Shown here piece by piece: positions 53,610 through 63,318 of a stretch of 64,000 nt of DNA (the stretch's first letter is position 1; the number at the start of each line of letters is the position of its first letter). The stretch spans positions 263,630 to 327,629 of the forward strand of contig NZ_JAEKJR010000003.1 of the NCBI RefSeq assembly GCF_017303155.1, given 5' to 3'. The notes beneath the pieces were generated by a model. The model worked only from the letters and a program-made list of their open reading frames with translations. It did not search any database and was not told the DNA's origin. Source of the DNA: Microbulbifer salipaludis. GTDB lineage: Bacteria; Pseudomonadota; Gammaproteobacteria; Pseudomonadales; Cellvibrionaceae. Position numbers and translations under genes: made by a program.

Positions 53610-55193
53610 TCAGTGTTCCCGGGTCGCATAAAAGCGCACATCCGGATAACGCTCTTGCGCCAACTGCAGGTTCACCCGCGTGGGGGCCAGATACGTCAGG
53701 TGTCCGGAGCCGTCCAGGGCCAGGTTAATACTCGCCTTGCGCTTGAAGTTTTCCAGCTCCTTGGCACTTTCACTGTCGACCCAGCGCGCGGTGTTTACAT
53801 TGACGTTTTCGTAAATGGCTTCCACCTTGTACTCGTCCTTGAGACGATACGCGACCACTTCAAACTGCAGCACCCCCACCGCGCCAACAATGATGTCATT
53901 GTTGTCCAGCGGGAAGAACACCTGTGTCGAGCCCTCTTCGGACAGCTGCTGCAGCCCTTTCTGCAGCTGCTTGAGTTTCAGCGGGTCTTTCAGGCGAATA
54001 CGACGAAACAGCTCCGGGGCAAAATTGGGGATACCGGTAAACTTCAGGCTCTCACCCTCGGTAAAGGTATCGCCAATCTGGATAGTGCCATGGTTGTGCA
54101 GGCCGATAATATCCCCTGCGATTGCCTCTTCCACATGGGTGCGGTCGCCGGCCATAAAGGTCACCGCATCGGCAATTTTTACGTCCTTGCCAATACGCAC
54201 ATGCTTCATTTTCATGCCGCGGTTATAGGTGCCGGAGCACACGCGCATAAAGGCAATGCGATCGCGGTGCTTGGGATCCATGTTTGCCTGAATCTTGAAA
54301 ACGAAACCGGAAAATTTGTCCTCATCAGGCTGCACTTCGCGCTCGTTGGTGGCGCGGGACTGCGGGCCCGGCGCCCACTCTACAAACCCATCCAGCATCT
54401 CGCGCACACCGAAATTACCCAGCGCGGTACCGAAAAACACCGGCGTCAATTTGCCCGCTCGATAGGCTTCCAGATCAAACTCGTGGGTCGCGCCGCGCAC
54501 CAGGTCGATTTCCTCGCGAATCTCCTCCGCGTCCTCACCCAGCAGCGCGGTCGCCTCATCGGAGTCCAACCCCTGGATCTGGATGTCTTCGGGAATCGTG
54601 TGGCCCTGCCCCTGCTTGAACACATGAATAGTGTCGGTGTAGAGGTTGTACACCCCCTTGAACAACTTGCCGGAACCCAGCGGCCAGTTGATCGGCGCCG
54701 CCTGAATGTTCAGCACCTCCTCGATCTCATCCATTACTTCGATGGGATCGCGGATATCCCGGTCCAGCTTGTTGATAAACGACAGGATCGGCGTGGTGCG
54801 CAGGCGACACACGTTCATCAGCTTGATGGTGCGATCCTCAACACCCTTGGCCCCGTCGATGACCATCAGCGCAGAGTCCACCGCCGTCAGAACCCGGTAG
54901 GTGTCCTCCGAGAAGTCCTCGTGCCCCGGGGTGTCCAGCAGGTTTACCACGCGCTGTTTATAAGGAAACTGCATCACGGAAGATGTCACGGAGATGCCCC
55001 GCTCCTGCTCCATGGTCATCCAGTCGGAGCGCGCGTGCGGCCCCTTCTTGCCCTTGACCGAGCCCGCCAGCTGGATGGCATTCCCGAACAGCAGCAGCTT
55101 TTCGGTCACCGTGGTTTTACCGGCGTCCGGGTGGGAGATGATGGCAAAGGTGCGGCGGCCATTGATGCCCGCCAGGCTTGAAGACTGACCCAT
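53610..55193 (-). CDS. prfC: Peptide chain release factor 3
   Basis: This 527-residue translational GTPase removes RF1/RF2 from the ribosome after peptide release. The P-loop is SHPDAGKTT, and switch segments ([27 protein letters not shown]) and the NKLD motif are intact. Domain II follows at about 280-390 and the C-terminal domain to the end. Size and motifs fit RF3 precisely. The transcript runs opposite to the M24 peptidase gene, and about 300 bp of structured DNA separates the two starts. Confidence 0.96.
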   Translation of the reverse strand: MGQSSSLAGINGRRTFAIISHPDAGKTTVTEKLLLFGNAIQLAGSVKGKKGPHARSDWMTMEQERGISVTSSVMQFPYKQRVVNLLDTPGHEDFSEDTYRVLTAVDSALMVIDGAKGVEDRTIKLMNVCRLRTTPILSFINKLDRDIRDPIEVMDEIEEVLNIQAAPINWPLGSGKLFKGVYNLYTDTIHVFKQGQGHTIPEDIQIQGLDSDEATALLGEDAEEIREEIDLVRGATHEFDLEAYRAGKLTPVFFGTALGNFGVREMLDGFVEWAPGPQSRATNEREVQPDEDKFSGFVFKIQANMDPKHRDRIAFMRVCSGTYNRGMKMKHVRIGKDVKIADAVTFMAGDRTHVEEAIAGDIIGLHNHGTIQIGDTFTEGESLKFTGIPNFAPELFRRIRLKDPLKLKQLQKGLQQLSEEGSTQVFFPLDNNDIIVGAVGVLQFEVVAYRLKDEYKVEAIYENVNVNTARWVDSESAKELENFKRKASINLALDGSGHLTYLAPTRVNLQLAQERYPDVRFYATREH

Positions 55194-55497
55194 AATGCAA
55201 CTTGAAACTGGATAAAAAACAGGCGCGCATTATACACGTCTGGCGCGCCGGTAGCGCTGGAAATGGCGATTCGGGGGGCCTAGACTGCGGCTAAAACTGG
55301 CTGGCTCGGTTTCGAGTGGCAGCAAGATACGATGTAAAGGGTGTAATGACCGGGCACAACTAGCGGGACTGTCTGCGGCTTGGATGGCCGCAGCCGGCCC
55401 CCCAGGGATAGGTCACCGGGGGAGCGCCTAGCTCGTGTCTCGCAAGTTGTCCCCGGTCATTGCATCCGCTACGACATCCCAAAGAACGAGGTGAATA
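55194..55497. other. Divergent intergenic region with a structured element
   Basis: This holds the divergent promoters for prfC and the M24 peptidase, and the structured element at 55345-55461. No gene is supported. Confidence 0.55.
55345..55461 (+). ncRNA. Candidate structured leader element upstream of the M24 peptidase
   Basis: Arms at 55345-55361 and 55445-55461 pair over 17 nt with one mismatch (10 bp, C-C, 6 bp). Inside are a 7-bp hairpin CTGCGGC/GCCGCAG at 55373-55393 and a CCCCC/GGGGG stem with two inner G-C pairs around 55401-55427. The multi-branched arrangement ends about 25 nt before the GAGG ribosome site of the gene at 55498. It could be a cis-acting RNA or a DNA cruciform repeat. 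No known riboswitch class was recognised. Confidence 0.4.
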
Positions 55498-57264
55498 ATG
55501 AGTCAGGAACGATTGGAAGCACTGCAACAGGCGCTATTCACACAACAGGTACAGGGCTTCCTGGTCCCTCGGTGCGACGAGTACCAGAACGAGTACGTGC
55601 CCGCCGCCGATGAACGCCTCGCTTGGCTCACCCGCTTCGATGGGTCCGCCGGTCTCGCCGCCGTCACTACCAATCGCGCCGCCCTGTTTGTCGATGGCCG
55701 CTACACCATCCAGGCCAAGCAACAGATTGGCGACCAGACCATCGAGCAAGGCGAACTGGCACCCAGCGCCATCGCCGACTGGCTCTGCGACGCCCTCGGT
55801 GAAGGCGACGTCCTCGGCTACGACCCGCGGCTGCACACCGAACCGGGCCTCGCGCCGCTGAAACAACGTCTCGGCGAACGCGGCATCGAGCTGCGCGCCC
55901 TCGACACCAACCCCATCGACCACATCTGGCAGGACCGCCCCGCCACACCATGCGGCCCCGCGCGCCCGCACCCACAAACCTTTACCGGCGAGGGCTCCGA
56001 CAGCAAGCGGCAGCGTATCGCCCACCTGCTCGCCGACAAAAAGCAGGATGCCCTGTGGCTCGCCAACCCCGAAGTCTGCGCCTGGCTGTTCAACATCCGC
56101 GGCAGTGATATCCCGCACCTCCCGGTGGCCCTCTGCATGGGCTTTCTCTACACCGACGGCAGCGCCACCCTCTATCTGGCAGAAAGCGCCAGCGGTGACG
56201 CCCTACGCCAACACCTGGGCACTCAGGTCGAACTGGTCAACGACAAAGCCGCACTGTTCAGCGCCGCCGAGCGCCAGCATGTACAGCGGGTATGGGCAGA
56301 TCCACAGCTCACCAACTGCTGGACCCTGCAGCAACTCAGAAGCCGCGAAATCCAGGTACTTCTGGAGCGCGATCCGATTACCGGCGCCAAAGCGCAAAAA
56401 AACTCGGTTGAACTGGAAGGCAGCCGCGCCGCCCACATCCGTGACGGCGCCGCCCTGTGCGAATTCCTCGCCGAGCTGCCTGATGCCGTAAAGAGAGAAG
56501 GCTTTGGCGAGTTGGAGGCGGTACAGCTAATGCGTGAGAAACGGGAACAACGAGAAGGGTTTACCGACGACAGCTTTGATTCCATCTCCGGCTATCAGGG
56601 GAACGGGGCTATTGTGCACTACCGGGTGACCCCGCAATCCAGCCTGCCAATGAAGGCAGAGGGTCTTTATCTGATCGACTCCGGCGGCCAGTATCCGGAT
56701 GGCACCACCGATGTCACCCGCACGGTGGCGCTGGGAGAGTTCCCCACACAGGCCAAGGAGCATTTCACCCGGGTACTCAAAGGGCATATCGCCATCGCCA
56801 CCCTGCGGTTCCCCAAAGGCACCTGCGGCGAGCAGATCGACGCCTTTGCCCGCAAATCCCTGTGGGATGCCGGGCTCGACTACGCCCACGGTACTGGTCA
56901 CGGTGTAGGCAGCTTCCTCAGCGTGCACGAAGGACCGCAGCGCATCGGCAAGGCCCACACCAGTGTGCCCCTGGAAGCCGGCATGATCGTTTCCAACGAG
57001 CCGGGTTTTTACCTCGCCGGTGAATACGGTATCCGCATCGAGAATCTGATCTTCGTGAAAGAATGCGCAGAGTATCCAGGTTTCCTGGAATTCGAAGAGC
57101 TGACGTTGGCGCCGATCGAACACCGCCTGATCGAGGCGGAATTACTGACGGACGGCGAACGCAAGTGGCTCAACAACTACCATCAAAAGGTAAATGATAC
57201 CCTGCTGCCACTGGTCAGTGACAAAACGAAAGCCTGGCTCGAGCAGGCCACGCAAGCCATCTAA
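55498..57264 (+). CDS. Xaa-Pro aminopeptidase family (M24B)
   Basis: This 588-residue cytoplasmic enzyme has three domains like large aminopeptidase P: two N-terminal creatinase-like domains (to about 310) and a C-terminal pita-bread catalytic domain. Metal ligands are visible: DSGGQYPDGTTDVTRTV, HGTGHGVG, and SNEPGFYLAGEYGIRIEN with the late Glu. It removes N-terminal residues preceding proline. GAGG lies 7 nt before the ATG. It is preceded by the candidate leader element and is monocistronic. Confidence 0.95.
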   Translation: MSQERLEALQQALFTQQVQGFLVPRCDEYQNEYVPAADERLAWLTRFDGSAGLAAVTTNRAALFVDGRYTIQAKQQIGDQTIEQGELAPSAIADWLCDALGEGDVLGYDPRLHTEPGLAPLKQRLGERGIELRALDTNPIDHIWQDRPATPCGPARPHPQTFTGEGSDSKRQRIAHLLADKKQDALWLANPEVCAWLFNIRGSDIPHLPVALCMGFLYTDGSATLYLAESASGDALRQHLGTQVELVNDKAALFSAAERQHVQRVWADPQLTNCWTLQQLRSREIQVLLERDPITGAKAQKNSVELEGSRAAHIRDGAALCEFLAELPDAVKREGFGELEAVQLMREKREQREGFTDDSFDSISGYQGNGAIVHYRVTPQSSLPMKAEGLYLIDSGGQYPDGTTDVTRTVALGEFPTQAKEHFTRVLKGHIAIATLRFPKGTCGEQIDAFARKSLWDAGLDYAHGTGHGVGSFLSVHEGPQRIGKAHTSVPLEAGMIVSNEPGFYLAGEYGIRIENLIFVKECAEYPGFLEFEELTLAPIEHRLIEAELLTDGERKWLNNYHQKVNDTLLPLVSDKTKAWLEQATQAI

Positions 57265-57402
57265 GGGCACAGCCGGGACTCACAGTTCGAGTCGCGGCGC
57301 TGGCTAACAGGCATTGCCACTACGGTGTTGCTGTTGGCCAGAGTCCATTGCGCATAAACTGGGATAGATACCCACCCACACATGCTCCCGGCAAGGCATG
57401 AC

Positions 57403-58794
57403 TTACTTTAGTTCTGCGCCACTGCCCGCCGCAGCGCGACTCAACTCGGCATGGTGGCCCTGAAGATACCCTCGCAACCACCACCAGGCCAAAGCCCCGA
57501 GGACCAGGTTGGAAACCAGGGTGGCGACAAACAACCCCTGAATACCCCAAAAATGATTGCCCAACCAGGCCAGCGGCAAGTAAACGCCCAGTACCCGAAG
57601 AAACGAAATAAAGGTGGCCGGCAACGGATGCCCCAGGCCATTGAAGGCCGCATTGGCCGACATCACAAACCCGTAGCCCGCATAACTGAAAGGGACCAGG
57701 CACAGGTACGCCACGGCCACCGCCATCACCTGGGGCGAGTCACTAAACAGGGAGACCATCGGGCCGGCAACGAGCCAGAGCACCACGGCCAACACCAGCC
57801 CGAAAATAATACAGAACCTTGCCAGCACGGCCACGGTTTGCAACAGGCGATCGTATTTCCCGGCGCCGGCATTTTGTCCCATAAACGGCCCCACGACCGA
57901 CGACAGTGCATAGAACACAATCAGGGCTACGGGCTCGATGCGCAGGGCAACCCCCAGTCCCGCAACCGCGTCGATACCGTGGGCAGCGACAAGCGCCACC
58001 ACCACACCACCCGACATGGGAATAATCACGTTGGTGGCGATAGCCGGCAGCCCGACCGCCAGCATTGTGCGCCAGGAATCCCGCAGTGCTGGCCACTGCC
58101 AGCTGGGCCAAACGAGAATCTGCTCTCGCCGCACCAGTACATACGCAGCAATCACAAAACTTAAGCCCCGTGCAATGACCGTAGCCAGCGCAGCGCCCTG
58201 CAGCTCCAGGCGCGGAAACCCGAACAAACCGAATATCAGTAAAGGATCGAGAATCAGGTTGAACAGCGCCACCGCCATCAGGATTCTGCCGGTGATCGCG
58301 CTGTTACCGATGGCCCGCAGCGCGGACAGGGAAACCATGGGTACCACGGCGAACACCGCACCCAGATACCAGGGCACCATGTATTCTGCGATGAGCGGCA
58401 GCAGGTCGGGTTCAGCGCCCAGCAAGCGGAACAGGGGGTCAACGGTCAGCAAGCCCACAGCACTGACAACGAGCGCAACCAGCAAAGCCAGGAGGGTCGC
58501 ATCACTCACCAATTGGCGAACCCGCGCCATATCGCCAGCGCCGTACGCGCGCGCGACCGCAGAGGAGGTGCCTGCACCCAGCCCAATTGCCAGTGCGTTG
58601 ATGACCATCACCACAGGAAAGGTAAAACTCATGGCCGCCAGCGGTGCGTCACCCAACTGCGCAACAAAGTAGGTGTCGACCACGTTAAACGACATGGTGG
58701 CGAGAATCCCCCACACCATGGGCAATGCCAGACGACGCAGATGGGCCGCGACCGGGCCTTCGAGCAGGGACGGATGGGTGCGATTGGCTGGCAT
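57403..58794 (-). CDS. MATE-family efflux transporter
   Basis: This is a 463-residue transporter with 12 predicted helices in two homologous halves. Signature segments include PMVWGILATMSFNVVDTYFVAQLGDAPLAA and GLGAGTSSAVARAYGAGD. An Asn/Asp-bearing helix 1 (NVVDTYF) fits the cation-coupled NorM/DinF group. The ATG at 58794 is preferred to one at 58851, because the longer N-terminus would lie in the promoter of nothing identifiable and GGA precedes 58794. Substrates unknown. Confidence 0.92.
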   Translation of the reverse strand: MPANRTHPSLLEGPVAAHLRRLALPMVWGILATMSFNVVDTYFVAQLGDAPLAAMSFTFPVVMVINALAIGLGAGTSSAVARAYGAGDMARVRQLVSDATLLALLVALVVSAVGLLTVDPLFRLLGAEPDLLPLIAEYMVPWYLGAVFAVVPMVSLSALRAIGNSAITGRILMAVALFNLILDPLLIFGLFGFPRLELQGAALATVIARGLSFVIAAYVLVRREQILVWPSWQWPALRDSWRTMLAVGLPAIATNVIIPMSGGVVVALVAAHGIDAVAGLGVALRIEPVALIVFYALSSVVGPFMGQNAGAGKYDRLLQTVAVLARFCIIFGLVLAVVLWLVAGPMVSLFSDSPQVMAVAVAYLCLVPFSYAGYGFVMSANAAFNGLGHPLPATFISFLRVLGVYLPLAWLGNHFWGIQGLFVATLVSNLVLGALAWWWLRGYLQGHHAELSRAAAGSGAELK

Positions 58795-58872
58795 GCGGGT
58801 TCCGAAAATTGGCGCGGGTTTAATACTGAGAGCGCAGGCAGGACGGTTCAAGCTCGCCCCTGATGGCGGGGC

Positions 58873-59331
58873 CTACAATACCAGACTCATCAGCAGCGCG
58901 TCTTCCCGGCTCCCATCCGGCTTCGGATAGTAGTTTTTGCGGCGGCCGTCTTCGGAAAACCCGAGTTTGCGGTACAGCGCGCGCGCCGGGCGGTTGGAGG
59001 CGCGCACCTCCAATAGAACCCGTGCAACGTCTGCCGGCAGGCGAGAAAAGATTTCCTGCAGCAAGTACGCAGCCACACCCTGTTGTCGCCACTGCGGCGC
59101 AACTGCTACATCGAGAATTTCGATTTCATCAAACAAGCGGCTTACCACACAGCAGGCGGCAATCGTCGGATCATCACCATCACGCAATATCCAACAGACA
59201 TGGCCGGACTCCAGGCTGCCACGATACTGAGCAGCGCTCCAGGGATGTGAGTGTGCGCTGCGCGCCAGTACTGCCAGGGCGTCGCAGTCGGACTCGACGG
59301 CCTGCTGCAGGTGCAGGGAGAGTTCAGGCAT
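58873..59331 (-). CDS. rimI: Ribosomal protein S18-alanine N-acetyltransferase
   Basis: This 152-residue GNAT enzyme acetylates the N-terminal alanine of ribosomal protein S18. Motif A is WRQQGVAAYLL, with the following EVRASNRPARALYRKLGF and YYPKPDGSREDALLM. It starts at the ATG at 59331, which matches the family N-terminus; a longer ATG at 59373 adds 14 residues. The upstream neighbour is the HolD-like gene, matching the holD-rimI order of enterobacteria. Confidence 0.9.
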   Translation of the reverse strand: MPELSLHLQQAVESDCDALAVLARSAHSHPWSAAQYRGSLESGHVCWILRDGDDPTIAACCVVSRLFDEIEILDVAVAPQWRQQGVAAYLLQEIFSRLPADVARVLLEVRASNRPARALYRKLGFSEDGRRKNYYPKPDGSREDALLMSLVL

Positions 59332-59437
59332 AACGGCAACCGAAACTGGCCAGTGGATTTGAGGGGGATGCATTCACTGAGGCAACTTCCGTGTTCAGCA
59401 GCGTGTGATGTGAAGGGGTACTTGTGGGCACCGCGGC

Positions 59438-60241
59438 TCAGCGCCGCGTCTGCTCCGGGTACAAGCGGCGCAGCATGTTCCAGACTTCGCGCTTGCGCGC
59501 GGGCGCTTCCAGTAACTCCGTGAGGCTTGGCATGAATACCACGCGCACACCCTCCCAGTCCCCCACCGCGTCGGTCATGGCGACCGGTGCACAGAACTCC
59601 TGTGCAGGCACGCCCATCAGCCAGATGGATTTGACCGGCTTGCGGGCGCAGGCGGCCTCCAGCCAGCTTGTGCAAGTGTCTTTTGCATCCTCAGCCCCGG
59701 CGGCTGCCGCAAACGGGTTTTCAGCCAGCGGCCAGCGGAGTTTATTGCGCTCAGATTCCAGGCCGTGCCAGTCGAGCGCACGGGCAATATTGCCGAACAA
59801 TGACTCCACCGGCAGCGCAACTCCAGGTTCGCGGCTATCCACCGCCAACAACTCATCACCCAACCGCCAGCTACTCAATACAAAAGGAGCCACTTGCCGT
59901 TGCGGCGGCGCGACCGGAGTCGCCTTGGGGGCACTGGCGCTGACTCGGGATTCCGCAGTGATACTGCCGATTACCCGCCCCACATCCGATACCTGTTGAT
60001 CGTACGATGGCGATGGATCCATTCCGGTTTGCGCCGCCTGATCCGCAACCACGGGGGCTTCCGTGACGACGCCCGCAGCCGCCATCACCGCGGAGACCCC
60101 ACGCGGGGCCTCCTGAGGTGCATCCACAGGGGGAGGAAGAAGAGCCTGCACCGGGTCCGGTGCCAACGGCAGACAGAAACGCGGCATATAGCTGGTAACA
60201 CCCAGTGCCGAAAGATATTCCGTCCGCTGTCGTTCGTTCAC
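59438..60241 (-). CDS. Hypothetical protein, HolD-like position and N-terminal peptide
   Basis: This 267-residue protein begins QRTEYLSALGVTSYMPRF, which resembles the N-terminal peptide of the DNA polymerase III psi subunit (LQQLGITQWSLRRP in E. coli) that binds chi. A Pro/Ala-rich, probably unstructured linker spans about 35-110. A folded domain of about 140 residues follows (APFVLSSWRLGDELLAVD ... SIWLMGVPAQEF ... VWNMLRRLYPEQ). Location directly upstream of rimI supports the psi idea. It starts with GTG at 60241 behind CGGA. It may instead be a lineage-specific uncharacterised family. Confidence 0.7.
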   Translation of the reverse strand: MNERQRTEYLSALGVTSYMPRFCLPLAPDPVQALLPPPVDAPQEAPRGVSAVMAAAGVVTEAPVVADQAAQTGMDPSPSYDQQVSDVGRVIGSITAESRVSASAPKATPVAPPQRQVAPFVLSSWRLGDELLAVDSREPGVALPVESLFGNIARALDWHGLESERNKLRWPLAENPFAAAAGAEDAKDTCTSWLEAACARKPVKSIWLMGVPAQEFCAPVAMTDAVGDWEGVRVVFMPSLTELLEAPARKREVWNMLRRLYPEQTRR

Positions 60242-60265
60242 GATAAATTCCGCTGTGTTGGTCGA

Positions 60266-61801
60266 TCAAACGCCCTGTGGCTTGGGGCTTTGGCTGGCCA
60301 GCAAGTTTAACGCATCCAGATACGCTTTGGCGGACGCCACGAGAATATCGGTATCCGCGCCCACGCCATTGACCAGCCTTCCATCCCGCTCCAGGCGCAC
60401 GGTCACGCTTCCCTGGGAATCGGTTCCCTGTGTCACAGCATTCACGGAATACAGTTTCAGATCGGCCTGACTCCCGACCACAGACTCAATGGCCTTGAAG
60501 GTAGCGTCCACGGGGCCGCTACCCTCGGCACTGCAGGTTTTCTTGTCACCATCGATCAGCAGCTCGAGGTGAGCCTGGGGGTAGCAGCCACTCTTGCTGC
60601 GCACTTCCAGGTCTGCCAGCTGATAATGCTCTACCGGATCGGCAGCACCGGAAATCAGCGACTGCAGGTCTTCATCGAAAATCTCGTGCTTCTTGTCGGC
60701 GAGATCCTTGAAGCGCTGGAAAAGAACGTTGAACTCTGCGGGATCCGCAAAGGTAACGCCAAGCTCCTCGTAGCGCGCCTTTACCGCAGCGCGCCCCGAA
60801 TGCTTACCAAGTACCAATCGATTCTGCCCCCAGCCAACGTCTTCCGCGCGCATGATTTCATAGGTTTCGCGATGTTTGAGCACGCCATCCTGGTGAATGC
60901 CGGATTCATGGGCAAATGCGTTGGCCCCGACGATGGCCTTGTTGGGCTGTACCGGGAAGCCAGTGATCGACGATACCAGGCGGGAGGTTGGCACGATGTG
61001 CGAAGCATCCACCCCGGTCTCGACCGGGTAGAGATCCTGACGGGTTCGCACCGCCATCACAATTTCTTCGAGAGAGGCATTGCCCGCGCGCTCGCCGAGG
61101 CCATTAATGGTGCACTCCACCTGGCGCACGCCATTCATCACTGCCGACAGGGAGTTGGCGACCGCCAGCCCGAGATCATTGTGGCAATGGGTGGAGAAAA
61201 TGGCCTTGTCAGAGTTCGGTACATTTTCGATGACCCGGCGGAACATGGCGCCATACTCGCCGGGTTCACCATAACCTACGGTATCGGGGATATTGATGGT
61301 ACCCGCACCCGCTTTGATCACCTCCTCGATGATGCGATACATGAACTCCGGCTCGGAGCGACTTCCGTCTTCCAGAGAAAACTCCACATCATCGGTGTGC
61401 TGACGCGCAAGCTTGACGGCGGCAACCGCTTGCCGCAGCACATCCTCAGGATCCATCTGCAGCTTGTACTTCATGTGGATCGGTGAGGTGGCAATAAAGG
61501 TATGAATGCGGGAGGAGTTTGCCTTCTTCAGCGATTCCGCGGCACGCAGAATATCCGGCTCCACCGCTCTGGCGAGGCTGCAGATGGTCGAGTCCTTGAC
61601 GGTCTCCGCCACTGCCTGCACGGCTTCAAAATCACCCTGGCTGGCAATGGCAAAACCTGCCTCGATCACATCGACCCGCATCCGCTCCAGCATACTGGCG
61701 ATCCTGACCTTTTCGTCCTTGGTCATGGAAGCGCCGGGGCTCTGCTCACCATCGCGCAGGGTAGTATCAAAAATGACTAATTTATCTTTTTTAGTGTTCA
61801 T
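60266..61801 (-). CDS. leuA: 2-isopropylmalate synthase
   Basis: This 511-residue enzyme of leucine synthesis condenses acetyl-CoA and 2-oxoisovalerate. The HMGL-like catalytic barrel contains [16 protein letters not shown] and the metal-binding [13 protein letters not shown]. The C-terminal regulatory LeuA dimer domain is present (from about 390), so leucine feedback is expected. The ATG at 61801 is behind AGGAG with 10-nt spacing; an ATG at 61861 is rejected. A hairpin ACAGCGG/CCGCTGT lies about 25 nt upstream in the leader. The HolD-like gene follows 24 bp downstream. Confidence 0.96.
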   Translation of the reverse strand: MNTKKDKLVIFDTTLRDGEQSPGASMTKDEKVRIASMLERMRVDVIEAGFAIASQGDFEAVQAVAETVKDSTICSLARAVEPDILRAAESLKKANSSRIHTFIATSPIHMKYKLQMDPEDVLRQAVAAVKLARQHTDDVEFSLEDGSRSEPEFMYRIIEEVIKAGAGTINIPDTVGYGEPGEYGAMFRRVIENVPNSDKAIFSTHCHNDLGLAVANSLSAVMNGVRQVECTINGLGERAGNASLEEIVMAVRTRQDLYPVETGVDASHIVPTSRLVSSITGFPVQPNKAIVGANAFAHESGIHQDGVLKHRETYEIMRAEDVGWGQNRLVLGKHSGRAAVKARYEELGVTFADPAEFNVLFQRFKDLADKKHEIFDEDLQSLISGAADPVEHYQLADLEVRSKSGCYPQAHLELLIDGDKKTCSAEGSGPVDATFKAIESVVGSQADLKLYSVNAVTQGTDSQGSVTVRLERDGRLVNGVGADTDILVASAKAYLDALNLLASQSPKPQGV

Positions 61802-61906
61802 CAGGGCTCTTCTCCTAGTCTGGCCCGAGGCTAAACAGCGGTGACGCCGCTGTCTATGCACCGCTCAAATTAAGTACGGAATTCTGTAGACGGGTATGGG
61901 GATAAA

Positions 61907-61912
61907 ATTATA
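61907..61912 (-). promoter_or_regulatory. Candidate -10 box of leuA
   Basis: A perfect TATAAT (minus strand) lies about 106 bp before the leuA start; the -35 hexamer at the right distance is poor (GCTACG). Confidence 0.35.
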
Positions 61913-62136
61913 TGCCGCAGCGCGGCAGTCGTAGCAGGCTTGCTAGTCGCAGGAGGGAGTCACAGGGCGCGCTGCAGGGGTGCACCGGGCGGAAAGAAAA
62001 AACGGTAACGGGATTTAAGCGAACCCCCTTGGGCCTCGCATCCGTCCAAATGGAGTCATCGGAAACTATGGCGTTCATGATTGCGGTTTTCGTTGTCGTG
62101 CCAATGGATCACTGGTGTACGTGGTTACTACGCTGG

Positions 62137-62176
62137 CCCGGGAGGCCGCATCTGATGCGGCCCATGTGCTCCCGGG
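62137..62176 (-). promoter_or_regulatory. Nested inverted repeats in the leuA upstream region
   Basis: Outer arms CCCGGGAG/CTCCCGGG (62137-62144 with 62169-62176) enclose an inner stem GGCCGCAT/ATGCGGCC (62144-62151 with 62155-62162). On the minus strand this lies 130 bp past the MarR gene stop and could end that transcript or act in the leuA leader. Confidence 0.5.
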
Positions 62177-62307
62177 TTGATCCAGCCGGTCGCTCCGAAC
62201 TATATGCCCGAAACGCCCCCACATCAACAACCATCCTAAAAAACCGGCAAATTAAGACATCCAGCGCAAAATATTATTATTTTTTAGTCGCATGGCGACA
62301 ACACATC

Positions 62308-62784
62308 CTAAGATACCGTGGCGGCGCGAAGCTCCGCCAGCAACGCCCATAACTCTTCGTGCAGCGCAGCCATGCGCGCGCGCGGTAGCGACAACCCGCT
62401 CAACGCCTTATCGCGCCAGACTTTCGCATCCTGCCGCAGTTGCTGGGCAGAAGTAGTGATACGAATCAGCGTCACTCGCTCATCCCGTTTACTGCGCGCC
62501 CGGGTCACATGACCTTGCACCTCCATGCGCTTGAGCAAAGGCGTGAGGGTGCCGGAATCCAGCATCAACTGCTCGCCCAGTGCGCTCACCGTACATTCCT
62601 CTAGCTCACGCCCCTCGTTTTCCCACTGCCACAACACCAGCAACACCAGGTATTGCGGATAGGTAATGCCGAGCTCACGCAGCATTGGCTGATAGGCACG
62701 GGTCATCGCCCGCGACGCCGCATAAAGTGCAAAACACAATTGCCGGTCAAGATTGAGGGAATCTAGCTCCTTGTCTGAAGACAC
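62308..62784 (-). CDS. MarR/OhrR-type redox-sensing repressor (OspR-like)
   Basis: This 158-residue winged-helix regulator has a conserved reactive Cys17 in LDRQLCFALYAASR, a hallmark of the OhrR/OspR group that senses organic peroxides or thiol stress. Further landmarks are RELGITYPQYLVLLVLW, the recognition region LMLDSGTLTPLLKRMEVQGHVTR and the wing RSKRDERVTLIRIT. The GTG at 62784 has an AGGAGG-type site immediately upstream; a TTG at 62802 overlapping gpx is not preferred. It lies 14 bp after the glutathione peroxidase gene on the same strand, the same pairing as gpx-ospR in Pseudomonas aeruginosa. Confidence 0.9.
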   Translation of the reverse strand: MSSDKELDSLNLDRQLCFALYAASRAMTRAYQPMLRELGITYPQYLVLLVLWQWENEGRELEECTVSALGEQLMLDSGTLTPLLKRMEVQGHVTRARSKRDERVTLIRITTSAQQLRQDAKVWRDKALSGLSLPRARMAALHEELWALLAELRAATVS

Positions 62785-62798
62785 GGCGCCCCCTCCTG

Positions 62799-63278
62799 TC
62801 AAAGCAGTTTTTCAATGTCTTCTGCCAGTGATTCCGGTTTGTCCTTGGGCGCATAGCGGTTCACCACCTCGCCCTCACGGTTCACCAGAAACTTAGTGAA
62901 GTTCCACTTGATTCCCTCAGTTCCCAGAATGCCCGGCGCGGACTTCTTGAGCTGGGTAAACAGCGGATGCGCATCAGCGCCATTTACATCCAGCTTGGCG
63001 TATACGGGAAAGCTCACGCCATAATTCAACGTGCAGAACTCCTGTATCTCGCTATCACTCCCCGGTTCCTGCTTACCAAACTGGTTGCAGGGAAAACCGA
63101 GAATCACGAGCCCCTTATCCTTGTATTTCTGGTAAAGGTCTTCCAGGCCTTTGTATTGAGGGGTAAATCCACACTTACTTGCCGTATTGACGATCAGCAG
63201 GACTTTGCCTTTGTACTGCGCCAGTGTGGACTCTTGCCCATCATTGGCCTGCACAGGGATGGTGAAAATGTCGCTCAT
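62799..63278 (-). CDS. Glutathione peroxidase family protein (Cys type)
   Basis: This 159-residue thiol peroxidase has its peroxidatic Cys36 in [11 protein letters not shown], followed by FPCNQFG and KWNFTKFLV, the Gln and Trp of the classical catalytic set. Bacterial Cys-type members usually use thioredoxin. The ATG at 63278 follows GAGGAG with good spacing; the ATG at 63299 is rejected. Expression is likely controlled by the downstream OspR-like repressor via the palindrome at 63301-63318. Confidence 0.93.
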   Translation of the reverse strand: MSDIFTIPVQANDGQESTLAQYKGKVLLIVNTASKCGFTPQYKGLEDLYQKYKDKGLVILGFPCNQFGKQEPGSDSEIQEFCTLNYGVSFPVYAKLDVNGADAHPLFTQLKKSAPGILGTEGIKWNFTKFLVNREGEVVNRYAPKDKPESLAEDIEKLL

Positions 63279-63300
63279 TAGATTCTCCTCAGTATCCATT

Positions 63301-63318
63301 TAAGTTGTGCACAATTTA
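63301..63318 (-). promoter_or_regulatory. Candidate OspR/OhrR operator
   Basis: The dyad TAA-G-TTGTGCACAA-T-TTA has a perfect 10-bp core palindrome TTGTGCACAA plus flanking TAA/TTA. It lies 23-40 bp upstream of the glutathione peroxidase start, where a repressor would block the promoter or initial transcription. Confidence 0.45.

Larger units (their letters stand above)
61802..62307. other. Leader/promoter region of leuA
   Basis: About 500 bp without a supported gene. The minus strand has a TATAAT-like box at 61907-61912, a hairpin near 61834-61852 close to leuA, and nested stems at 62137-62176. No Leu-rich leader peptide is visible, so enterobacterial-type attenuation is not supported. Confidence 0.5.

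Noticed and set aside
53601..55181. 526-codon plus-strand open frame opposite prfC
   Set aside because: prfC on the minus strand is unmistakable. The opposite frame is its shadow.
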